Source: Puia sp963703355 (GTDB taxonomy: Bacteria > Bacteroidota > Bacteroidia > Chitinophagales > Chitinophagaceae). From it: a stretch of 64,000 nt of DNA. The notes beneath the pieces are model-generated. The model saw only the letters and a program-made list of their open reading frames with translations. It was not told the origin of the DNA and ran no database searches. The stretch lies in the NCBI GenBank assembly GCA_963703355.1, contig OY969813.1, positions 186,001-250,000 of the forward strand. The letters are read 5' to 3'. The stretch's first letter is position 1. Every line of letters starts with the position of its first letter. Shown here piece after piece: positions 32,507 through 41,846 of this stretch. Both the position numbers and the translations under genes were made by a program.

Positions 32507-34075
32507 TTATTCTTCAGGTATTACTTCAGATATTGATGTTCCCGTATCCAGAATAACAATTTCGTTGTCGTCAGGTAGCAATTCGATTTCATTTAAATGT
32601 TTTGCTGGTATTATTTTATTTGTTTTAGCCTCTAATTTTCTAATATTTTCAAAACGACCAATAATGGTGTTTCCTCGACGGGACCCGTCTTTGAGACTAT
32701 TCATTGCGTCATTGTGAGCTTTTGTAGCTGAATTTAACGCTGATTCCACCCGGTCCATATCTTCCAAAAAAGAAGCGAACTTATTATATAACTCCCCGCA
32801 TTGACGAAATATCTCTTCGACATTCTTTACCTGATTTTCTTTTTGCCAAAGTATTTTTACAATTTTCAATGTAGCAACTAACGTGGTTGGCGTAATGAGA
32901 ACGATTTTCCGTTTTAAGGCATTGTTGAATATTTCAGGATTTTGATTCAGCGCAAGAGTAAGTGCGGATTCTACGGGCATAAACATGAATACATAATCCG
33001 GAGTAGTCAAACCTACTAATGATTGATAGTTTTTGTCTGCAAGGTTGTTAACATGATCGGTAACGCTTCTTAAATGGAGTCTCAGTTGCTCCATTTTTTC
33101 CTCAGCAGTTGGAGCATTGAAATAATTCACATACGCGGTAAGTGATACTTTACTGTCAATGATGATATGCTTTCCATTGGGCAGCTTCAGAATAAAATCA
33201 GGTTTTCTGTTTTTTTCTTGTTCATCATCCCGATACATATCCTCCCTGGTAAAATCTATGTGTTTCTGTAGGCCTTCTACTTCTAGGATCATGTTAAGAC
33301 GATCTTCACCCCAGTTGCCCTGCATTTTGACTTCAGATTTCAAAGCAGTGGATAGGTTTCTGGCGTCCTCACTCAATTGATAGTTGAGTTGCTGTAATGA
33401 ACCAATTTCCTTTTTCAGGGATGTTAGATCAGCGATATCTTCTTTACGGGTATCTTCTACCTTTTGCTTGAAAGTATCAAGATCTCCCTTAAATGGGTCA
33501 AGAATATTTTTTAGTTCTTTTTTATTTTCATCAACGAAGTTTTTCTTTTTTTCCTCTAAAACGTCGTTTGCCAAATTTTTGAATTCTGTTTGCGAACGTG
33601 TGTGTAACTCTTCCAATTCTCTTTTAAATGTTGTTAACTTTTCATTAAGATGTTCTTCCTTACGCTGAAAAGACTCCAGATCTCTTGTAAGTTTTAAGAT
33701 AGTTTCGTCTTTCTTTGAAATATCTTGTTTGGATTCAACCAATTTACCATTTATAATTTCGAAACTTTCTCTACCAACATAGTTCTTTTCCACTTCGTCT
33801 TTAGTAAATTTATTTTGCGATTCGCCGGTAATACGAAGAATAGTAGCCTGATGTGAATCGTTATCAGATATTTCTTTTTCCAGCGCTAATTGTGCCTTGG
33901 CCAGGTTTTCTGCTAGAGAATTATGTAAATCCCGGTTTACATAATTGAGCTTTACTTCTTCTTGGGAAAGTCTGGCTGAATTTTCCAGTTTGTGTTTTTG
34001 AATTCTGCCATTCAATATGAAGAAGAATAATAAACAGCCTGCCATAAAAGCTAAGATGATATAAATGATTTCCAT
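32507..34075 (-). CDS. rmuC: DNA recombination protein RmuC
   Basis: A 522-residue protein with the classical RmuC plan. An N-terminal membrane anchor (IIYILAFMAGCLLFFFILNG) is followed by a long coiled coil (about 25-220). The nuclease-like domain carries MQGNWGEDRLNMILE, the PDFILKLPNGKHIIIDSKVSL active-site region (Asp and the DSK), and VFMFMPVESAL. RmuC limits recombination at inverted repeats and acts on DNA ends. Its presence beside the ICE region, upstream of the ceramidase-like gene, may be chromosomal. Confidence 0.92.
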   Translation of the reverse strand: MEIIYIILAFMAGCLLFFFILNGRIQKHKLENSARLSQEEVKLNYVNRDLHNSLAENLAKAQLALEKEISDNDSHQATILRITGESQNKFTKDEVEKNYVGRESFEIINGKLVESKQDISKKDETILKLTRDLESFQRKEEHLNEKLTTFKRELEELHTRSQTEFKNLANDVLEEKKKNFVDENKKELKNILDPFKGDLDTFKQKVEDTRKEDIADLTSLKKEIGSLQQLNYQLSEDARNLSTALKSEVKMQGNWGEDRLNMILEVEGLQKHIDFTREDMYRDDEQEKNRKPDFILKLPNGKHIIIDSKVSLTAYVNYFNAPTAEEKMEQLRLHLRSVTDHVNNLADKNYQSLVGLTTPDYVFMFMPVESALTLALNQNPEIFNNALKRKIVLITPTTLVATLKIVKILWQKENQVKNVEEIFRQCGELYNKFASFLEDMDRVESALNSATKAHNDAMNSLKDGSRRGNTIIGRFENIRKLEAKTNKIIPAKHLNEIELLPDDNEIVILDTGTSISEVIPEE

Positions 34076-34137
34076 TCCGTTGAGTTTTGACTTTCTTTTC
34101 TGTTATTGTATATTCGGCTTTAAAAAATTCACGTTTT

Positions 34138-34920
34138 TCAGGGATTCATTTCTCCAAGTGCAGGCAACTTTTCCCATTCCCAATATTCATTTTTCTCTTT
34201 TTCATCCGGTCTCAGTTTTGCACTTCGTATGGTATATACAGGTTTGAAGTCTAAGTTTTCTGAAGGCATTTCAAAATCTAAAATATTTTTATATTCGTCT
34301 TCAGATAGTTCATTAATTAGCCAAAGTTTAGAAAGATCAGCAGTTAGAAAGAGCGGCATACGGTTTTTATTGTCACCGTCGTTGTGAATGTTCGCCATGA
34401 CTTCGTTTGCTCCGCGAGTAATCAAGGTAAACGTGTAGCGCTTTAAAACCTCTCCGGTTTCGATGTCTGGTAATTCGACAACAGAATATAAGCCCGGCAG
34501 AAAAAACATATCCTGGTTTTTCAGCTTTATGAAATAGGGTACTTTCTTTTTCCAACCTTTCACTGCCCGATGTTCATAAATACCATTGACAGGAATCAAG
34601 CACCTCCTATTTTTAATTTTATGCCAGTAGGATTTTGAATCATCCAGAATTCGTTCACTTCGAGCATTCAACATAGTCGCCCGTTGACGGAGAAAAGTCT
34701 TTTCGTCTTTGACATAAAACGGAATACAGCCCCATTCCATAGACCGACAAAGAAGCTTTCCTTCCGCAGTTCTATATATGATTGGGTGTTCGCCGTAGGA
34801 ATGGCCCATAATATGAACGCTGCCGTTAAAATCCAGTTCCAGCTGGCCGTGAAATTCAAGGTCAGGAAAATAATCCGCCAGTTCTTTCACTTTGACTGTA
34901 TAGGAAATATCGTAACACAT
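34138..34920 (-). CDS. SOS-response-associated peptidase (HMCES/YedK family)
   Basis: A 260-residue SRAP-domain protein. After Met removal Cys2 (MCYDISY) is the nucleophile that crosslinks to abasic sites in single-stranded DNA. LNARSERI provides the conserved Asn and Arg, GIYEH the Glu, and HNDGDNKNRMPLFL the conserved His followed by RMP. These proteins shield abasic ssDNA. They are common in ICE-linked regions, where transferred single strands need protection. Confidence 0.92.
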   Translation of the reverse strand: MCYDISYTVKVKELADYFPDLEFHGQLELDFNGSVHIMGHSYGEHPIIYRTAEGKLLCRSMEWGCIPFYVKDEKTFLRQRATMLNARSERILDDSKSYWHKIKNRRCLIPVNGIYEHRAVKGWKKKVPYFIKLKNQDMFFLPGLYSVVELPDIETGEVLKRYTFTLITRGANEVMANIHNDGDNKNRMPLFLTADLSKLWLINELSEDEYKNILDFEMPSENLDFKPVYTIRSAKLRPDEKEKNEYWEWEKLPALGEMNP

Positions 34921-34970
34921 TGTTGAAATTTTGAGCCTAGTAATTTACAAAAAATATTCAGCCTTGACGT

Positions 34971-35492
34971 TTACCGGATTTTGCCCCAAACACAAAGAAA
35001 GTTTTCGATTTCAAAGGGCTCAAGTTTTTGCAGCGGCTTAGGAAATATCTTAACCGCGAGTGTTCGACTAGTCATTCGTTTAGCTGGAAATATCTTTCTA
35101 ACTCCTCTAATAACACCAGCCTGGACAAATACAGCTTGTGGGCTAAAAGACCTGCCTCGATTGAACGCAATTCGTAGCGCCGTATCGTAACTCCAGAGAT
35201 CTCCTAAGCCCCTGTTTTCTTCTTTTATCACTTCGGTAACCACAAAAAGATCGGCGAAGGATTTGGCTCTTTTTATCTCCTGTGTATAATTTTTAATAAT
35301 CTTGGCACTTTGACGCAATCGCTTTTTACCTATTCTTCTTTGATGGGGATTTATCTTGCCTTCCGGATCAGCAGCCGATGCTGCATACTCAATGGCCTGG
35401 ATTAAAGACAGGCTTTGATAAAATCGCTCAATTGTCTGCAATCGGCGAAATGCATTTTCCTTATAATTTGCTATATCCCTTCGAAGATTCAT
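34971..35492 (-). CDS. Basic helical protein of unknown function
   Basis: A 173-residue protein rich in Arg and Lys (RRDIANYKENAFRRL, INPHQRRIGKKRLRQ) and predicted helical. The C-terminal part is AVKIFPKPLQKLEPFEIENF. It lies between the SRAP and the PH-domain genes, all on the minus strand with gaps of 21-50 bases. DNA or RNA binding is plausible from charge. I recognise no family. Confidence 0.6.
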   Translation of the reverse strand: MNLRRDIANYKENAFRRLQTIERFYQSLSLIQAIEYAASAADPEGKINPHQRRIGKKRLRQSAKIIKNYTQEIKRAKSFADLFVVTEVIKEENRGLGDLWSYDTALRIAFNRGRSFSPQAVFVQAGVIRGVRKIFPAKRMTSRTLAVKIFPKPLQKLEPFEIENFLCVWGKIR

Positions 35493-35513
35493 GAGTTAGG
35501 TAATAACTTCTAA

Positions 35514-36149
35514 CTAATTGTGGTTGTCAAAAGCAAGTACTTTATATTTTAAACTATTGTATTCTGTTTCGGTTAATATGCCTTTTTGTTTCAGTTCGAA
35601 GAGTTTTTCAATTTCAGTTCCGGCAGAAATATGCGTCAAGTTTTTATATTCATGAGAAAATAAGTTTGCCATGGCCAACGTCTGTTCCTTCCACCCAGAT
35701 TTTCGATATTCTTCCTGCATGGTCGTAATCATTTCCTTTAATAGTTGCGGATGTTCAACGTTATAATAAATCGTAGCTCCGTGTTGAGCAGCAGTTTGAA
35801 TGACAACATTTCCGAAACCAAATAATCTCCCCCAAATATTCTGGCTATAGGAGACGTTGTTGATTTTATCCAATGGGCATTCCATTGTGATCCTCGTAAA
35901 TATGCCCGTTTCTTCTATCACCCGCAGGTTAGTCACAATCCAAGTATTATAATTCCGTTCCAATATTTTATAGAAAAGAAAGCAAACCGTCGATAAAGCC
36001 AGGTAACTAAAATACCTGCTCAAGAAAGGAACTTTAAGTGCGAGTACCGTCGCCACCATCATCAAACAAATGGGGTAGACCAAAATAGGCAGCCAATGCT
36101 TTTTGGTTAAAAGCATCATCTCTTCGCTATTCTTCATTTTTGTTCTCAT
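35514..36149 (-). CDS. Membrane protein with bacterial PH domain and short SHOCT-like tail
   Basis: A 211-residue protein. Two transmembrane helices at about 18-65 are followed by a bPH2-type domain (TWIVTNLRVIEETGIF, CPLDKINNVSYSQNIWGRLFGFGNVVIQTA). The C-terminus (LFELKQKGILTETEYNSLKYKVL) matches the SHOCT short-helix motif. Role in the envelope is unknown. It is probably the first gene of the minus-strand set 35514-34138. Confidence 0.85.
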   Translation of the reverse strand: MRTKMKNSEEMMLLTKKHWLPILVYPICLMMVATVLALKVPFLSRYFSYLALSTVCFLFYKILERNYNTWIVTNLRVIEETGIFTRITMECPLDKINNVSYSQNIWGRLFGFGNVVIQTAAQHGATIYYNVEHPQLLKEMITTMQEEYRKSGWKEQTLAMANLFSHEYKNLTHISAGTEIEKLFELKQKGILTETEYNSLKYKVLAFDNHN

Positions 36150-36246
36150 ACAAAATGCTTTACAATGTTTACAATCAACACGGAAAAGAATTTACCTGTA
36201 AGATACTAAATATATTAGTAATATTGACAGATTAATCCTCCCCATT

Positions 36247-36597
36247 TTGCCTTTTTATAAAATAACCATCAGCCTAAAAAAGAGCGATCTGCCCGGACAA
36301 AAACAAGCTATTTCTGTGGTCCGCGAGTATGAAGAGTCGGATCTAGATCGGGTATGGCACACGGTTCATATGAAATGCGAGGAAAAATGGGGTCGGAAAC
36401 TGAATTCCTTTGACTGCGTACGGATCTCTAAAAGATCTCCTGACTATCTTAAATACGTCAAGGATAAGCAACAAAAGAAGTTCAATAACTACGACGATAT
36501 CCTTTCACCGGTTTATATCCCGATGGAAACCAAAGCCAATTCCGAACCGAAAGGCCCTAAATCTGTAAATGGAAAGTACAGGAATCAAAAAGACTAA
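36247..36597 (+). CDS. Conserved small protein of mobile elements, TTG start likely
   Basis: A 116-residue frame. MPFYKITISLKK begins with a beta-strand pair and is followed by a helical part (DLDRVWHTVHMKCEEKWG) and a basic, disordered tail. The only start that keeps the N-terminal strand is the TTG at 36247; no good Shine-Dalgarno is visible, as usual in this phylum. It converges on the coupling-protein gene. Function unknown. Confidence 0.55.
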   Translation: MPFYKITISLKKSDLPGQKQAISVVREYEESDLDRVWHTVHMKCEEKWGRKLNSFDCVRISKRSPDYLKYVKDKQQKKFNNYDDILSPVYIPMETKANSEPKGPKSVNGKYRNQKD

Positions 36598-36614
36598 TTC
36601 TTATGATTTCATAA

Positions 36615-38600
36615 TTAATTCTTGCGGATGACCAGTAGAGATTTATCGGGATTCAGGACAATTTTGTCGAATTCGGCCGTAATCAGGTTTTCCACATCGG
36701 TTTTGATCTGGTTGTAGCAAATCTGAACCATGCGGCTGTCAACGTCCCTGACTTTTGGAAGGGGTTTATATTTTAAAGACTCCAACTTAAGCACCTTATG
36801 ATCGTTCTTGATCCGGTTATGGAAAGCTTTTAACTGAATTGGGCAATCCGGGTCATCGGACACCATCCCGACGAATTCCCCGGAACTTAAGGAGGCGATT
36901 TTAGATGCCGGGATGGCCAAATCAAGCTGCAGTGAGCGATTTACGGAAGTGTCTGAGCTGTTGATAGAAAGACTCGACTTGTCCTGTAAAATCTTCCCAA
37001 AACGCTCAGAAAGCTGTTTGGCGGTTTCTCCGGAGACCTGACCTGAGATAATGTTCCCGGTAATATTCATGATGACATCTGCCATGTCCTTTCCGTAGTC
37101 TTTTTTCAACTGGCTGAAGTCCTGGATCCCCAGACAGGTAGCCACCTGGTTACTCCTGGCGGTGGCGACCAGGCTGTCAATATTGTTCAGGTAAATGGTG
37201 GGGAATTCATCGAAAATAAGGCTGCTTTTCAGCTTTCCTTTCTTGTTCACCAGCTTGATCAGGCGATTGACATACAGCGAAAGGACAGCGCCGTATATCT
37301 GAATCTTTTGGGGGTTGTTCCCTACACAAAGAAGTTTTGGGGCACCGGGGTCATTGATGTCCAGATTAAAGTCGTTGCCGGACAACACAAAATAGAGCTG
37401 GGGAGAGGAAAGCCGGGCCATGGCTATTTTGGCTGAAGCGATCTGTCCTTCCAATTGTTCCATAGCATTGTTCTGAAAGGCGGTGATAAACGGATTAATC
37501 AAAACCTCTATTTCTTTTTCACTGCGCAAAATGGAAAAGAGCTGTTCGTATCCCACCTGCATGAGTTCAATGACATGGGGAAGGGTACAGAATTCTCCGT
37601 CCTGATATTTGCGAAGAAACCAGATAATGGCTGTCAAAAAATTAATCGGCGATTCCACAAAGAAGTCACCCTGCCTTCTTATCCAATCCCGGTTAAGTCC
37701 CAGCAGGATTGTCCGGGCAGATTCAGCCGCATCTGTAATATCAAGCATATTGTCTTTGTCCAGTGGATTACAGCGATGACTATGGCTCAGGCTGTCAAAG
37801 TTGATGACATAGAATTTCGGCGGAATTTTATACCGGTTCGCGTTTTTTAGCAAATGGTTATAGACGACGATGGACAGGTCATCAAATTTGAAATCATAGA
37901 CGAACATGGAAAACCCTTTCTCGATATGTTGCTTGATGACGTGTTGGATCACAAAATAGGACTTGCCAGATCCAGGTGATCCCATAACGAGTAGGGAACG
38001 GAAGGGATTAATGATATTGATCCAGCTGGAACGGAAATGCCCTTTGAGTTGGTATGAAGAAGGAAGGTTAATCGAGAAGTCGTTTTGCAACAGTCTTTCT
38101 TCCTGAGGAAAGGTTTCATTTTCGCTATTGAAAATGTCCTTATTATTGAGTTTAACCTGTATGACCCGGGAGATCAGGGTTCCTCCTTTTAGAATCAGTA
38201 AATAACCAAGTACTGTCACTAATAGATAGAGGATTGTAATGGTTTGAAAAGCCATATGCAAGTGAAACAAAAAATAGCTGAAAAAATAAAGACATATTCC
38301 AACTGATATATACTTCCAGGCAATGGACATTTTCAGGTTCTCCGTCTTTCGGCCCCGGGCACCTAGTAAGGACAGAATGAGGAATCCAAGTGCGAACCAT
38401 TTTGTTTTTAAGAATTGATTAAATAAACCGGTCTTCGCCAGGTTTTTAAATACCTGATCCGTTATTTTCGATGACAGCCCCCAATCGTAAAAAGATTGAT
38501 AGCAATAATAATAAAAATGAAATGCCAATACGACGATGCTTATCAGCCTTGTCATGTCCAGGATTTTTTGCAGCCCTTGTTGATTTTCTCCGGTATTCAT
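36615..38600 (-). CDS. Conjugative coupling protein (VirD4/TraG-type ATPase)
   Basis: A 661-residue T4CP. The N-terminal region has about four transmembrane helices (to about residue 155). The Walker A is MGSPGSGKSYF near residue 207, followed by FVYDFKFDD and, in the second half, SSLIFDEFPTIYL (Walker B) and TGNIISGQVSGETAKQL. It brings the relaxase-DNA complex to the transfer pore. It is the downstream gene of the mobilization set (primase, oriT, accessory protein, relaxase, coupling protein), all on the minus strand, 14 bases after the relaxase stop. Confidence 0.93.
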   Translation of the reverse strand: MNTGENQQGLQKILDMTRLISIVVLAFHFYYYCYQSFYDWGLSSKITDQVFKNLAKTGLFNQFLKTKWFALGFLILSLLGARGRKTENLKMSIAWKYISVGICLYFFSYFLFHLHMAFQTITILYLLVTVLGYLLILKGGTLISRVIQVKLNNKDIFNSENETFPQEERLLQNDFSINLPSSYQLKGHFRSSWINIINPFRSLLVMGSPGSGKSYFVIQHVIKQHIEKGFSMFVYDFKFDDLSIVVYNHLLKNANRYKIPPKFYVINFDSLSHSHRCNPLDKDNMLDITDAAESARTILLGLNRDWIRRQGDFFVESPINFLTAIIWFLRKYQDGEFCTLPHVIELMQVGYEQLFSILRSEKEIEVLINPFITAFQNNAMEQLEGQIASAKIAMARLSSPQLYFVLSGNDFNLDINDPGAPKLLCVGNNPQKIQIYGAVLSLYVNRLIKLVNKKGKLKSSLIFDEFPTIYLNNIDSLVATARSNQVATCLGIQDFSQLKKDYGKDMADVIMNITGNIISGQVSGETAKQLSERFGKILQDKSSLSINSSDTSVNRSLQLDLAIPASKIASLSSGEFVGMVSDDPDCPIQLKAFHNRIKNDHKVLKLESLKYKPLPKVRDVDSRMVQICYNQIKTDVENLITAEFDKIVLNPDKSLLVIRKN

Positions 38601-38614
38601 AAAAAATAATTTTA

Positions 38615-39865
38615 TTATAAGGAAATTCGTTTGCGTTTCTTTTTCTTCACCTCTTTTTTAAATGGATAAGGCACCCCATCGTTTGTAAATTCAGATTGCA
38701 ATAAAATATCGACCAGGGTCTTCTCTGCCTTTTCTGATACATGTTCAGGGGCATTATCCTGATATGAATTCAAAGGGCGGGTTGATTTTATTTTTAAACT
38801 TAATTCGGGATCTACATGACACCTTTCTAATATTGCCTTAGCGCTATATTCTTTTCCCAAGTCACTGCCATTGAAGACAGTTTTGTTTTTATGATCGACA
38901 TAAGTAATCCCGTAAACCATTTCTTCTTTATTTTTTCGAAGCACAGTAGATATTTGATCTTTCTCCAATTCCTGAACGAATAGTTGAAGGGATGCCTGTT
39001 TCATTTTTGCAAAAGCAAATTCGATGGCTACTTTTATTCTTTTGGAGTAAGGTGCTTTTAAACCCAGATTTTCCGTGAACTTTTTCTCGAGCAATGAGAG
39101 GGTTGGCTTACCATAAAAGCTGCTGGCTTTTAAAAGGGGACCGACCGGAATGCCCTTCTCATTCAGTACGCGATAGGTGAGTCCTCCGGTTTTAAAGATC
39201 TTAGAATCCTTTTCTCCCCTGTAGGCATTTACATTGTATAATCCCAAGATGGCATTGAGCTCGGGAAGTGACGAAAATTTGTAATTGATTAAAACCTCCC
39301 TTATGACGTTGGAGATGGCCTGCTTCAATGGTTGTTTTCCGTAAATGAGCTTTTGGGCATCGACTGGTTTGATATTAATAGATTCTTTTTGATTAAACCT
39401 TTCTGCTTTGACCAACCGGTATTGGATTTCAATTTCTTTGCGCACTTTTTCAGACTGGTTTCGGCCAAGGTTATGCATGGATATCCTGCTACCGTCTTTT
39501 TGAATATTTGTACTGACAATATGGATGTGGGGATGGCCTGAATCCATATGCTGATAAACCAGGTATGGCTGACTCCCAAATCCGATGGCTTCCATATATT
39601 GTTTGGAAATGGCGACCAGATTTTCTTTAGAGATAGAATCCGTCGGGTCGAAATTGAGGGACACGTGGAGTGTATTGGTAACAGTCCTTTCGTTCAGGGA
39701 AATGAAGCGCTCGAACTGACGGATTTTATCAAAAAAGTTCAATTTTGAAGCGGCCTTGATAAAGCCAGAAGCATACAGCATTTCAGCTGTTCCTTTTTTT
39801 AATTTTTGCTCATTATAATTTAGCGCCTTGGAGATGCTTTTCGAGGTATTTATTCTTGCGACCAT
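38615..39865 (-). CDS. Relaxase (MobP-type mobilization nuclease)
   Basis: A 416-residue relaxase. The three-His metal motif is H106-MDSG-H111-P-H113-I-H115. A relaxase fold fills the first about 200 residues, with an early Tyr (ALNYNEQKL) as candidate nucleophile. The C-terminal half is basic and without recognised domain, ending in KKKRKRISL. It nicks oriT and pilots the strand. It overlaps the accessory gene by 16 bases, so the two are translationally coupled. Of the two oriT-like sites in the window, the one at 40282-40356 is its natural target. Confidence 0.92.
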   Translation of the reverse strand: MVARINTSKSISKALNYNEQKLKKGTAEMLYASGFIKAASKLNFFDKIRQFERFISLNERTVTNTLHVSLNFDPTDSISKENLVAISKQYMEAIGFGSQPYLVYQHMDSGHPHIHIVSTNIQKDGSRISMHNLGRNQSEKVRKEIEIQYRLVKAERFNQKESINIKPVDAQKLIYGKQPLKQAISNVIREVLINYKFSSLPELNAILGLYNVNAYRGEKDSKIFKTGGLTYRVLNEKGIPVGPLLKASSFYGKPTLSLLEKKFTENLGLKAPYSKRIKVAIEFAFAKMKQASLQLFVQELEKDQISTVLRKNKEEMVYGITYVDHKNKTVFNGSDLGKEYSAKAILERCHVDPELSLKIKSTRPLNSYQDNAPEHVSEKAEKTLVDILLQSEFTNDGVPYPFKKEVKKKKRKRISL

Positions 39866-40251
39866 TTGGAATCGATTTGAATGATTTTATTTTCTATTTC
39901 GTCTATTTTTTTAAGTAATAACTCCTGCGTTTTTTCATTCAAAATCACCCAGGATTTTACCTCCCATTTTTCTTCCATCATATGGAGTCTTTTGACCAGC
40001 TGATTGAAGTTGTTTCCGATGTGATTGAGTTCCTGTCGAAGCAGGATCATTTCGTTTAAAAAATCGTCGATAGACTTATTTCTAGTGTAAACGGAAATGG
40101 GTTTTCCCAGTAAAATACTTCGGACATATTCACTGCGACGACGCTTGGTTGAATTGGAAAAACCGTCGTTGATTTTTTTAAATTCGGGTTCCGTCAGCCG
40201 GATATTCAGCCATTTGTGGCGATTGGCTTTTTTACCTTTTTCGTTATCCAT
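39850..40251 (-). CDS. Mobilization accessory protein (MobC/MobA-like, ribbon-helix-helix)
   Basis: A 133-residue protein starting at the internal ATG at 40251 (MDNEKGKKANRHKWLNIRLT). The RLTEPEFKKIN strand plus helices are the ribbon-helix-helix DNA-binding part, and the later LRQELNHIGNNFNQLVKRL segment is the signature of Bacteroidota mobilization accessory proteins. An upstream in-frame ATG at 40392 is rejected because the extra 47 residues cross the oriT structure. It binds oriT and recruits the relaxase encoded downstream. Confidence 0.88.
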   Translation of the reverse strand: MDNEKGKKANRHKWLNIRLTEPEFKKINDGFSNSTKRRRSEYVRSILLGKPISVYTRNKSIDDFLNEMILLRQELNHIGNNFNQLVKRLHMMEEKWEVKSWVILNEKTQELLLKKIDEIENKIIQIDSKWSQE

Positions 40252-40281
40252 AAAAAACGCTTTAACAACGCAGAAATCCAG

Positions 40282-40356
40282 CGACTCCGGAGCGAAAGGG
40301 GTAAAAAACCCCGGTTGTGTCACAACCGTACATCTTGCGGTTTCCTGTGGGGAAAC
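40282..40356 (-). other. oriT of the ICE (candidate)
   Basis: On the minus strand the order is stem 1 (GTTTCC/GGAAAC, plus-strand 40340-40345 and 40351-40356), the 12-mer GCAAGATGTACG (40327-40338), stem 2 (CGGTTGTG/CACAACCG, 40312-40319 and 40321-40328) and the 11-mer CTCCGGAGTCG (40282-40292). It lies between the primase and the accessory gene, the usual place for an oriT. The nic base cannot be fixed from sequence. Confidence 0.7.
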
Positions 40357-40412
40357 TGGGGACTTTGACTTTCTGTCGAACAATAATGGCATGGGTTTGA
40401 CATTTTTGAACC

Positions 40413-41318
40413 TTAGCGAAGCTTCGTACGGATGGAATTAACTTGTGCTTTGCCCAATGATTGCATCCATTCATTCAGGTCCTTGTGACCTGTATATAGA
40501 GAACTCGCATCGTGGAATTTAGGATCTCTTAACACAGCTTGTTGGGTGAATTTCAATCCTGTTGGATCATGATCCAGAAATAGCTGGACGGAAGAATATT
40601 TATCCATGAAAGGATGACTTTTTTCAAAAAAAGCCGTTGAATTCAGGATTAAAAAATCCCGTGAACTAGGATCTTCTGAACGGTTGATCATCTGGTATGA
40701 GAGGAAGTCAAAAAATCCTTCAAAAACGGCTAACTCAGAATTGTTATTTTGAAACGTTGAAACGGCCTTTGGAGAGGTACTTCCTTTAAAAGAAGAATTG
40801 CGTAGTTCATAGCCTCCCTGATCGTTGACGAACCCCAGTGCTTTGACGGATCTATTTTGAACTTCAAAAACAACTTGTTTACAGTACCTGTTGGCAATTG
40901 AAAAATCGATTTTTCTTTCCTTGATATACAGCAGAAGATCCAGGGAATTAATTATCGTGACATCCAGTATTTTAATGGGACTTTCTGTTTTCTGTTCAAC
41001 TTTAACAGGAGTATTGACTAGTGGCGAGTGAAAAGAAAAATTAGAGGATAGTTTTTCAAGCAGTTCCGGAATTTGACAGTTGAAATAGCGGAGACCAAAA
41101 TCAATAAGAGAACCACCGACGCCTGACCCGTGATCATACCAGACGTTTTTTCTGCGATGCACTTTAAAGGAAGCAGTTTCTTCTTTTCTGAAGGGCGAGA
41201 TAAACCAGTAGTCACTGCCCTTGTTTTTAGTTGGTTTGAATCCAAGTGATTCAAGATAATCGACCAGGTCGATTTGGTTTGCCTGCTGGCAAGTCATTTT
41301 GTTTTTGTTGACTGACAT
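40413..41318 (-). CDS. CHC2 zinc-finger/TOPRIM primase
   Basis: A 301-residue primase-like protein. The N-terminal CHC2-type zinc-binding domain is recognisable (DLVDYLESLGFKP, SPFRKEETASFKVHRRKNVWYDHGSGVGGSLIDF), although the Cys/His ligands are largely replaced. A TOPRIM domain lies at about 180-270 (LAVFEGFFDFLSY with the Glu, FLDHDPTGL with DHD). It probably primes the complementary strand in the recipient. First gene of the minus-strand mobilization set. Confidence 0.88.
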   Translation of the reverse strand: MSVNKNKMTCQQANQIDLVDYLESLGFKPTKNKGSDYWFISPFRKEETASFKVHRRKNVWYDHGSGVGGSLIDFGLRYFNCQIPELLEKLSSNFSFHSPLVNTPVKVEQKTESPIKILDVTIINSLDLLLYIKERKIDFSIANRYCKQVVFEVQNRSVKALGFVNDQGGYELRNSSFKGSTSPKAVSTFQNNNSELAVFEGFFDFLSYQMINRSEDPSSRDFLILNSTAFFEKSHPFMDKYSSVQLFLDHDPTGLKFTQQAVLRDPKFHDASSLYTGHKDLNEWMQSLGKAQVNSIRTKLR

Positions 41319-41470
41319 ATGATTTCATTTTAAAATAATAAATACTTCTAAATGAAAATTACATTCAAATCAACGCTGAAAAATAACCCCTGCAAATATG
41401 GAAGAGGTTAAAATGTTCTGAACGGTTTAGTTTTGGATATTAAAATTTATAAAATTTAAAATCATTTTTT

Positions 41471-41761
41471 ATGATTGCAAAAACAGACTTAGCCCGTTTA
41501 TATGAAACCGTTCTCAGTATTCCGGGCATGAATGAAAAAATTAAGCTGGATCTGAAACTTCCACTTCGAAATGCATTACTTCTTAGTAAGGTCATTGAAC
41601 GTGGATTAATGGGAAAAGACGCTGACGATTCAGTTCCTAACTTATTGGACCTTGTGTCTCCAGAGTTGACGCAGGAACTGCTGGGAATTTCCACTGAAAT
41701 TCTCCAAAAAACAGGATTGATGGAAATGAATGAAAAACTTAGGAAGATGTCTGAAAAATAG
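41471..41761 (+). CDS. Small helical protein of unknown function
   Basis: A 96-residue all-helical protein (MIAKTDLARLYETVLSIPGM, then KLPLRNALLLSKVIERGL). It is divergent from the primase gene, within the ICE, and has regular codon use. I recognise no family. Position suggests an ICE regulator or accessory protein. Confidence 0.55.
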   Translation: MIAKTDLARLYETVLSIPGMNEKIKLDLKLPLRNALLLSKVIERGLMGKDADDSVPNLLDLVSPELTQELLGISTEILQKTGLMEMNEKLRKMSEK

Positions 41762-41846
41762 CTGCAAAACGAGAATCATTCTAACACGATGAAGGCGATA
41801 AGTGCGAACTTTGATGAGATAGTAACTCCAGGTAAAGAATTAAATA

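Noticed and set aside
33384..33668. Ser/Phe-rich plus-strand frame
   Set aside because: It is the antisense shadow of the RmuC coiled coil.
40252..40392. N-terminal extension of the mobilization accessory protein
   Set aside because: The 47 extra codons run through the oriT hairpins; the ATG at 40251 matches the family start.
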